This document shows, in pieces, positions 49,033 through 53,382 of a stretch of DNA of 53,382 nucleotides; within the stretch, counting starts at the first letter, position 1; every line of letters begins with the position of its first letter. A model generated the notes under the pieces. That model had not been told where the DNA came from. It did not search any database and saw nothing but the letters and a program-made list of their open reading frames with translations. This stretch comes from Argonema antarcticum A004/B2 (GTDB lineage Bacteria; Cyanobacteriota; Cyanobacteriia; Cyanobacteriales; Aerosakkonemataceae): assembly GCF_023333585.1 (NCBI RefSeq), contig NZ_JAIQZN010000049.1:1-53382 (forward strand). Direction: 5' to 3'. A program made the position numbers and the translations under genes.

Positions 49033-51987
49033 CTACTTCGTCTCCATCCAATTTGGGCCGACATGAACATCAACCACCAGCGGTACACTCAATTGCACCG
49101 CATTTTCCATCGTCGATCGAATCTGAAGCTGCAATTCTTCCCATTCAGATGGAGGAACTTCCAACACTAATTCATCATGGACTTGCAACACCAACCGCGC
49201 CTGATAATTTTGTAAAATCTGATGCAGTTTTATCATCGCAATTTTGATTATATCGGCGCTAGAACCTTGAATCGGCGCATTTGCAGCAGCACGTAAAAGT
49301 TGCGCGTCAGATGCACTCATCTTCTTAAGTTTGTCGAAGTCAATTTCATCCAGATTGGCACCTCGGTAGCTGCGAACGCTACCACTCTCAAAGTTGAAGT
49401 AGCGGCGGCGTCCGCGAATGGTTTCCACGTAACCAGATGCGATCGCTTCCCGCTTCATCCTCTCCAAATACTCAAAAACCTTGGGATAGCGATCGTTAAA
49501 CCGCTTAATAAATTCATTCGCATTTGCCTTATTTACACCAGTCGATCGCGAAAACCTCAGCGAACCCATCCCGTAAATTACGCCAAAGTTAATCGTTTTC
49601 GCCAAACGACGTTCGTCTGAAGTAATGTTTTCTTTTTCAAACACCAGCCTTGCGGTGACAGTGTGAATATCTTCATTATTTTTATAAGCTTCAACTAACA
49701 CGGGTTCTTGACTCAGGTGCGCCAAAATTCTTAACTCAATTTGCGAATAATCTGCTGAAACCAACAACCAGCCGTCTTCTGGCAAAAACGCCTTGCGAAT
49801 TCGCCGACTAAAATCTGTACCGATAGGAATATTCTGCAAATTTGGGTTAGAAGAAGATAGTCTGCCAGTATCCGTAACCGTCTGATTGAAATCGGTATGT
49901 AAGCGCTTAGTATCACCACGTACTCGCTTCAGTATTCCTTCAACATAAGTAGAGTAAAGCTTATGCAGAGTGCGGTATTCCAAAATAGCATCAACAACTG
50001 GGTGGTCGCCTTGCAGTTTTTCCAAAACAGTTACATCGGTTGAGTAGAAACCTTTCTTGGCAGTTTTTCGTGACTTTTTCGTATCTAGATTGAGTGTTTT
50101 AAACAGAAGTTTACTCAACTGTTCCGGTGAGTTTAAATTAAAAGTTTCACCCGGAACGGCGTTGCAGGCTTTCTTTTCAATTGCCTCTAATTGCGGTTTC
50201 ATCTGCTGAGACAGTTCTTTGAGATAGGCAATATCAATGCGAACACCATCATATTCCATCGCTGCTAAAACTGGCTCTAGAGGTTCTTCCACTTCCAGTA
50301 ACAATCGGTACAAGGCTGGAACAATTTCCAGTTTCTCCCGCAGTTTAGCAACCAGTTGAAATGTAGCATAAACCTGCATTCCACAATAGTCTGCCACCAT
50401 AGAAATATTTACATCAGCAATTGTTTTATCTTTTGGTACTAAACTTGTATAACTTCTGATTTTTAATTCTAAATCGCGCTCAGACAATTTTTCAAGACTG
50501 TGACTGTTTTCGGGATTCAAAACATAACTGGCCAACATCGTGTCCAATACAACCCCAGACAGTTTAATTCCCTGACAGCGCAACACCAAGCGATCGAATT
50601 TAGCATTCTGCAACGCCTTGGGATATCTGTCACTTTCCAAAATCGGACGTAACGCTTCTAAGACTGTCGCCTTATCTAGATTTTCTCCCTTTTTATGATT
50701 AATTGGAATATAAGCAACGTCATCTGGATTAGTTCCCCAGCAGCAACCAATTCCGACTAATTCAGCATCTCGCGGTTCTAAATCGCTGGTTTCCGTATCC
50801 CACGCGACTGGCGTTGCTGAATCGGTGCAACTTTGCAGTTGGGTTACCAGTTCTTTTAGTTTGGCTGGAGTGTCAATAATGCGGGATGTAATTGGGGAGT
50901 CAGGTTTTTGTTGAATAGCTTGTGTTTCCTCAAAACTGAAAAATGATAGTTGCTCAAATTCAGCGGAATCAAGGGATGTTTCTGACAACGTTTTTCCAGA
51001 AGGTTCCGCTTGCTTTTCCTCGGCGGCGACACCCCCAAATGCTTGCTGTAATTCCTTAATTTTTCCTAAATAAAACTTGAAGTCTAATGTTTCCAGCAGC
51101 GGTTCTAAAGCTGCGCTATCAAAACCTTTTAGCTTGCAGTCTTCTAAACTAACATCCAGAGGAACATCGGTAACTATCTTGGCCAAGTGCTGAGAATGGT
51201 AAGCTATTTCTTTGCCAGTTTCCAGTTTGGTTTTGTTTGCACCTTTAATTTCATCTAGAGAAGCATAAATTGCGTCCAAAGAGCCGAAGTCTGCCAACAA
51301 TTTCACGGCTGTTTTATCGCCAATTCCCTTGACGCCAGGAATATTATCGGAGGTGTCACCGCAGAGAGCTTTGTAATCAACAACTTGCTCTGGTGAAATT
51401 CCCATGATGTCTTTTACTTGTTCTGGTTCAACTTCTGCGAGTCCGGTGGTACTGTTGCGTTGCAAGAAGGTTTTACCCAGATACAAAACACTAATTCCCT
51501 TGTTTGTGTCAACCAGTTGAAATAAGTCTTTATCTCCGGTGAGAATTTTCACTCTATAACCTGCTACACTCGCCTGAGTTGCCAAAGTTCCCAAAACATC
51601 ATCTGCTTCGTAGCCGGGAGCGGTTAGAATTGGCAAGTTGAAGGCTTCCAGCAGTTCGTGGAGATTTTTGAGGTCGGCGATGAAATCTTCTGGCGTCTCT
51701 GTGCGATCGGCTTTATAGGTGTCATCAGCTTCATGGCGGAAAGTTGGTAAGCTGAGATCGAAAGCGATCGCGATCGCTTCCGGTTTCTGCGACTCGATCA
51801 CAGCCAGCAACGACTTGAGGAACCCGAAACACACGCTCGTCGGCATTCCCGTTTTTGTTTTCAAACCGCCATCCCTACCTTTGGCAAAGGCATAATAGGA
51901 GCGGAAGGCCAAGGAGTGACCGTCAACTAGGACGATTAGGGGTAGAGTTTCCGGGGAAGCAGATGTGGATTTTGACATAATCCCCAT
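49033..51987 (-). CDS. polA: DNA polymerase I
   Basis: This protein of about 984 aa has three parts: a 5'-3' exonuclease (LIVLVDGHSLAFRSYYAFAK, TGDKDLFQLVD, GIGDKTAVKLLADFGSLDAI), a 3'-5' exonuclease-like domain (AWDTETSDLEPRDAELVGIG, LQNAKFDRLVL), and a polymerase domain (VSADYSQIELRILAHLSQE, KTINFGVIYGMG, APIQGSSADIIKIA, LVLQVHDELVLEVP). The exonuclease III motif reads DYCGMQVYATF, so the aspartate of the Y-x3-D proofreading site is Gln. I start at ATG 51987 (AGGCGG 5 bases upstream); ATG 51978 is also possible. The frame is open to 52074, but those codons form the terminator of the upstream gene. Confidence 0.93.
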   Translation of the reverse strand: MGIMSKSTSASPETLPLIVLVDGHSLAFRSYYAFAKGRDGGLKTKTGMPTSVCFGFLKSLLAVIESQKPEAIAIAFDLSLPTFRHEADDTYKADRTETPEDFIADLKNLHELLEAFNLPILTAPGYEADDVLGTLATQASVAGYRVKILTGDKDLFQLVDTNKGISVLYLGKTFLQRNSTTGLAEVEPEQVKDIMGISPEQVVDYKALCGDTSDNIPGVKGIGDKTAVKLLADFGSLDAIYASLDEIKGANKTKLETGKEIAYHSQHLAKIVTDVPLDVSLEDCKLKGFDSAALEPLLETLDFKFYLGKIKELQQAFGGVAAEEKQAEPSGKTLSETSLDSAEFEQLSFFSFEETQAIQQKPDSPITSRIIDTPAKLKELVTQLQSCTDSATPVAWDTETSDLEPRDAELVGIGCCWGTNPDDVAYIPINHKKGENLDKATVLEALRPILESDRYPKALQNAKFDRLVLRCQGIKLSGVVLDTMLASYVLNPENSHSLEKLSERDLELKIRSYTSLVPKDKTIADVNISMVADYCGMQVYATFQLVAKLREKLEIVPALYRLLLEVEEPLEPVLAAMEYDGVRIDIAYLKELSQQMKPQLEAIEKKACNAVPGETFNLNSPEQLSKLLFKTLNLDTKKSRKTAKKGFYSTDVTVLEKLQGDHPVVDAILEYRTLHKLYSTYVEGILKRVRGDTKRLHTDFNQTVTDTGRLSSSNPNLQNIPIGTDFSRRIRKAFLPEDGWLLVSADYSQIELRILAHLSQEPVLVEAYKNNEDIHTVTARLVFEKENITSDERRLAKTINFGVIYGMGSLRFSRSTGVNKANANEFIKRFNDRYPKVFEYLERMKREAIASGYVETIRGRRRYFNFESGSVRSYRGANLDEIDFDKLKKMSASDAQLLRAAANAPIQGSSADIIKIAMIKLHQILQNYQARLVLQVHDELVLEVPPSEWEELQLQIRSTMENAVQLSVPLVVDVHVGPNWMETK

Positions 51988-52028
51988 TCTAGCCGCCTGC
52001 AAGTCGATTGTGGTTGACTGCAAATGCA

Positions 52029-52061
52029 CCAAAAAGCCGTTAGTTAAAATAACTAACGGCT
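52029..52061 (-). terminator. Intrinsic terminator of the PEP-CTERM gene
   Basis: AGCCGTTAGTTA and TAACTAACGGCT form a perfect 12-bp stem around AAA (52035-52061). On the minus strand it is followed by a TTTTT run (52030-52034 in complement). It lies between the PEP-CTERM gene and the polA start, about 98 bases past the PEP-CTERM stop. Confidence 0.88.
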
Positions 52062-52159
52062 CAGCCTGACTCATTTAAAATTGCAGTATTCCAGTAGAGT
52101 ATTTCTACAAAATTCAGATCGCCGTTGCAAATCAAGTTGTAGAAATATGGAACAATCGA

Positions 52160-52879
52160 TTAACCGATCGCACGAGTGCGACGGCGGCGAGAGAAGACAA
52201 GTGCTGTACCTGCGAGTGCAAGACCTGCTAAGGTAGTTGGTTCGGGTACTGATGCTACAATCCTCGATGCACTTACTGTCAAAGTAACGTCTTGGAAGTC
52301 TTTATCGTTTCCGTTTCCGCGATCGTCGAAGCCAATTTTGACAAGGTTAGCCAAGGGATCGCCTGCTGCATACTGAGCTTGGTTAGCTGCACTATATGTG
52401 GTTGTGTCTGCTTGTCCTAGCGAGCCGAATGAATTAAATACGGCTTGCTGCGTTCCGCCAGTGGCAAAAGGATTCAGTGCTTTTGTCGAGTACACTATTC
52501 CATCACCGCCGCTATCTAGTCCCAAGGTGTAGGTTTTGCTTGCCTCAAATGTGTAAGAGTTGGTGCAGACTAAAACTGTATTTCCACAAGTTCCCAGCCA
52601 ACCGTTGGCGCTGCCATTATCAGAGCCTTTCGATTCACCAAACACATCTTTAATGAAGGTAAGCTGATTGTTAGCGCCGACTTCAAAAATTTTGACTGTT
52701 GACTGGAAGCTGCCGTGAGTTTCGTTAAAGTTAAAGTCAACTTTGGTATTTTCGAGAAATTTAATGCCATCATTTCCGAAGCTTTCACCCGCCAACAAAG
52801 ATGCGGCTTGGGCTGGAACAGAAAGGCTGACGATAGCAGCGGCGGCGGCGGTCAGGCTAGCAAAAAGATTCGTTTTCAT
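52160..52879 (-). CDS. PEP-CTERM sorting-domain protein
   Basis: This 239-aa exported protein has a signal peptide (about 1-25, ending VPAQA) and a C-terminal sorting signal: VPEPTTLAGLALAGTALVFS followed by RRRRTR. In the PEP-CTERM/exosortase system such proteins are cut after the PEP motif and probably attached to a surface lipid or glycan. The middle domain has one cysteine pair (CGNTVLVC) and no recognised fold. Such proteins are linked to extracellular polysaccharide in other bacteria. The exosortase gene is not in the window. Confidence 0.9.
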   Translation of the reverse strand: MKTNLFASLTAAAAAIVSLSVPAQAASLLAGESFGNDGIKFLENTKVDFNFNETHGSFQSTVKIFEVGANNQLTFIKDVFGESKGSDNGSANGWLGTCGNTVLVCTNSYTFEASKTYTLGLDSGGDGIVYSTKALNPFATGGTQQAVFNSFGSLGQADTTTYSAANQAQYAAGDPLANLVKIGFDDRGNGNDKDFQDVTLTVSASRIVASVPEPTTLAGLALAGTALVFSRRRRTRAIG

Positions 52880-53382
52880 TTGAATAAACCTCTCTTCTGT
52901 AGTTTTTGTAAGGAGTTAATCATCTGCTGTTACTTCATTTATAGGAGTATTAAACTTGCCTGTCTAGTATTTTGGCGGTTCTTTGTCAACTCTTTATGCT
53001 GCTGATGGTTTTTGTGAATTTTCTGACCTGATGACGACCGATCATTTACAATCCGCGATTTCAAAGGCTATGTCGCTGAGCTTTCACCGCCCATAACAGC
53101 TATAGGACTTACGCATTCGATTTTCCACCTACTACATTTCTAGGGGCAATTCATGAATTGCCTCTACATCTAGTGCCAAGAAGAGCGTAAGTCCTGAGCT
53201 TTTTAAGTAAAAATACGTAAATACTACTTTGGTCTGTGCTAAATTGCTAGTTAAGAATGATATTTTCCACAGTTCAATGATGTAATTTGGTAGTATAGCT
53301 AGGGACTAGGGACTAGGGGCTTTCTTGCTAGGGACTAGGGAAGAGGGAAGAGGAAAAAGCTTGACGAAGTAAGGGATTATGG
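52880..53382. other. Right-edge intergenic region
   Basis: No gene is supported in these 503 bases. AGGAGTTAATCATC-like sequence and the start region of the PEP-CTERM gene lie at the left. The rest holds the MITE-like element listed separately and, at about 53299-53345, repeated AGGGACTAGGG units. Only one short frame is open across 52715-53005, and it is antisense to the PEP-CTERM gene. Confidence 0.6.
53104..53195. repeat. MITE-like nested palindromic element
   Basis: AGGACTTACGC (53104-53114) and GCGTAAGTCCT (53185-53195) form a perfect 11-base inverted repeat. Inside, 53141-53166 is a near-perfect 26-base palindrome with the core GGCAATTCATGAATTGCC. The element has no coding capacity. 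Its two-level layout matches the one at 22253-22370. Confidence 0.85.

Noticed and set aside
52022-52074. A polA start at 52074
   Set aside because: Those codons lie in the 12-bp-stem terminator of the upstream gene and encode unconserved residues; ATG 51987 is better placed.
1-53382. tRNA, rRNA and riboswitch search by eye
   Set aside because: No TTCGAATC-type T-arm context, rRNA core or known riboswitch pattern was seen in the gaps; a covariance-model scan would decide.

Overview
The window is chromosomal DNA of a cyanobacterium, most likely a filamentous one. The signs are frequent GCGATCGC (HIP1-type) octamers, two pentapeptide-repeat proteins, a PEP-CTERM protein, a pheophorbide a oxygenase-like Rieske protein, Uma2 and Rpn-like nuclease families, and many dispersed palindromic repeats. 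No rRNA or tRNA gene was seen. The genus is not determined.

Layout. 1-2077: a protein with an internally duplicated helical domain, followed by a pentapeptide-repeat protein. 2123-3557: the 3' end of a cas2 gene, a leader, and a CRISPR array of 14 complete 36-bp repeats plus one truncated repeat; no other cas gene is in the window. 3595-10007: a PhoD-like phosphatase, ChaB, a Rieske oxygenase, a Uma2 nuclease with an in-frame palindrome insertion, and a coiled-coil pentapeptide protein. 10046-17834: a deleted ISL3-type insertion sequence, then a minus-strand cassette for a CDP-6-deoxy sugar (cytidylyltransferase, CDP-glucose 4,6-dehydratase, epimerase, SAF-domain oxidoreductase, C-methyltransferase, GT14 transferase). 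The cassette sits between two ~125-bp direct repeats, each holding the end of a glycosyltransferase gene and the start of a lost FAD oxidoreductase gene.

17973-25296: acs (acetyl-CoA synthetase), an Rpn-like protein, a membrane metallophosphoesterase, a prolyl oligopeptidase and a TPR protein. 25334-30246: two tandem GT-C-like membrane proteins and a divergent GT87-like one. 30507-38253: a methyltransferase and then a tight plus-strand operon (FAD oxidoreductase, GtrB-like GT2, second GT2, SDR, TIM-barrel isomerase, 751-aa membrane protein) that looks like a complete but undescribed lipid-linked glycan pathway. 38581-47744: an IMPase-family phosphatase, a PfkB kinase, an ethylene-receptor-like/PAS/GGDEF/EAL protein, rsmI, a second ISL3 remnant, a phosphohexomutase, a LapA-like protein, a thermonuclease lipoprotein and an RmlD-like reductase. 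47860-53382: a TumE-type toxin-antitoxin-like pair, a DUF2442 gene with a decayed DUF4160 partner, polA, and a PEP-CTERM protein with its own terminator.

Common threads. Most of the specialised genes make or transfer sugars, so cell-surface glycan synthesis dominates. The second thread is repeat-driven remodelling: nested palindromic elements (22253-22370, 38339-38506, 53104-53195), two in-frame repeat insertions inside proteins (8442-8465, 27727-27760), a repeat that supplies a protein C-terminus (27154-27168), and three gene remnants (cas2, LhgO-like, DUF4160) beside mobile DNA. The best candidates for something undescribed are the 31308-38253 operon, the direct-repeat-bracketed sugar cassette, and the ethylene-receptor-like sensor whose copper cysteine is serine.
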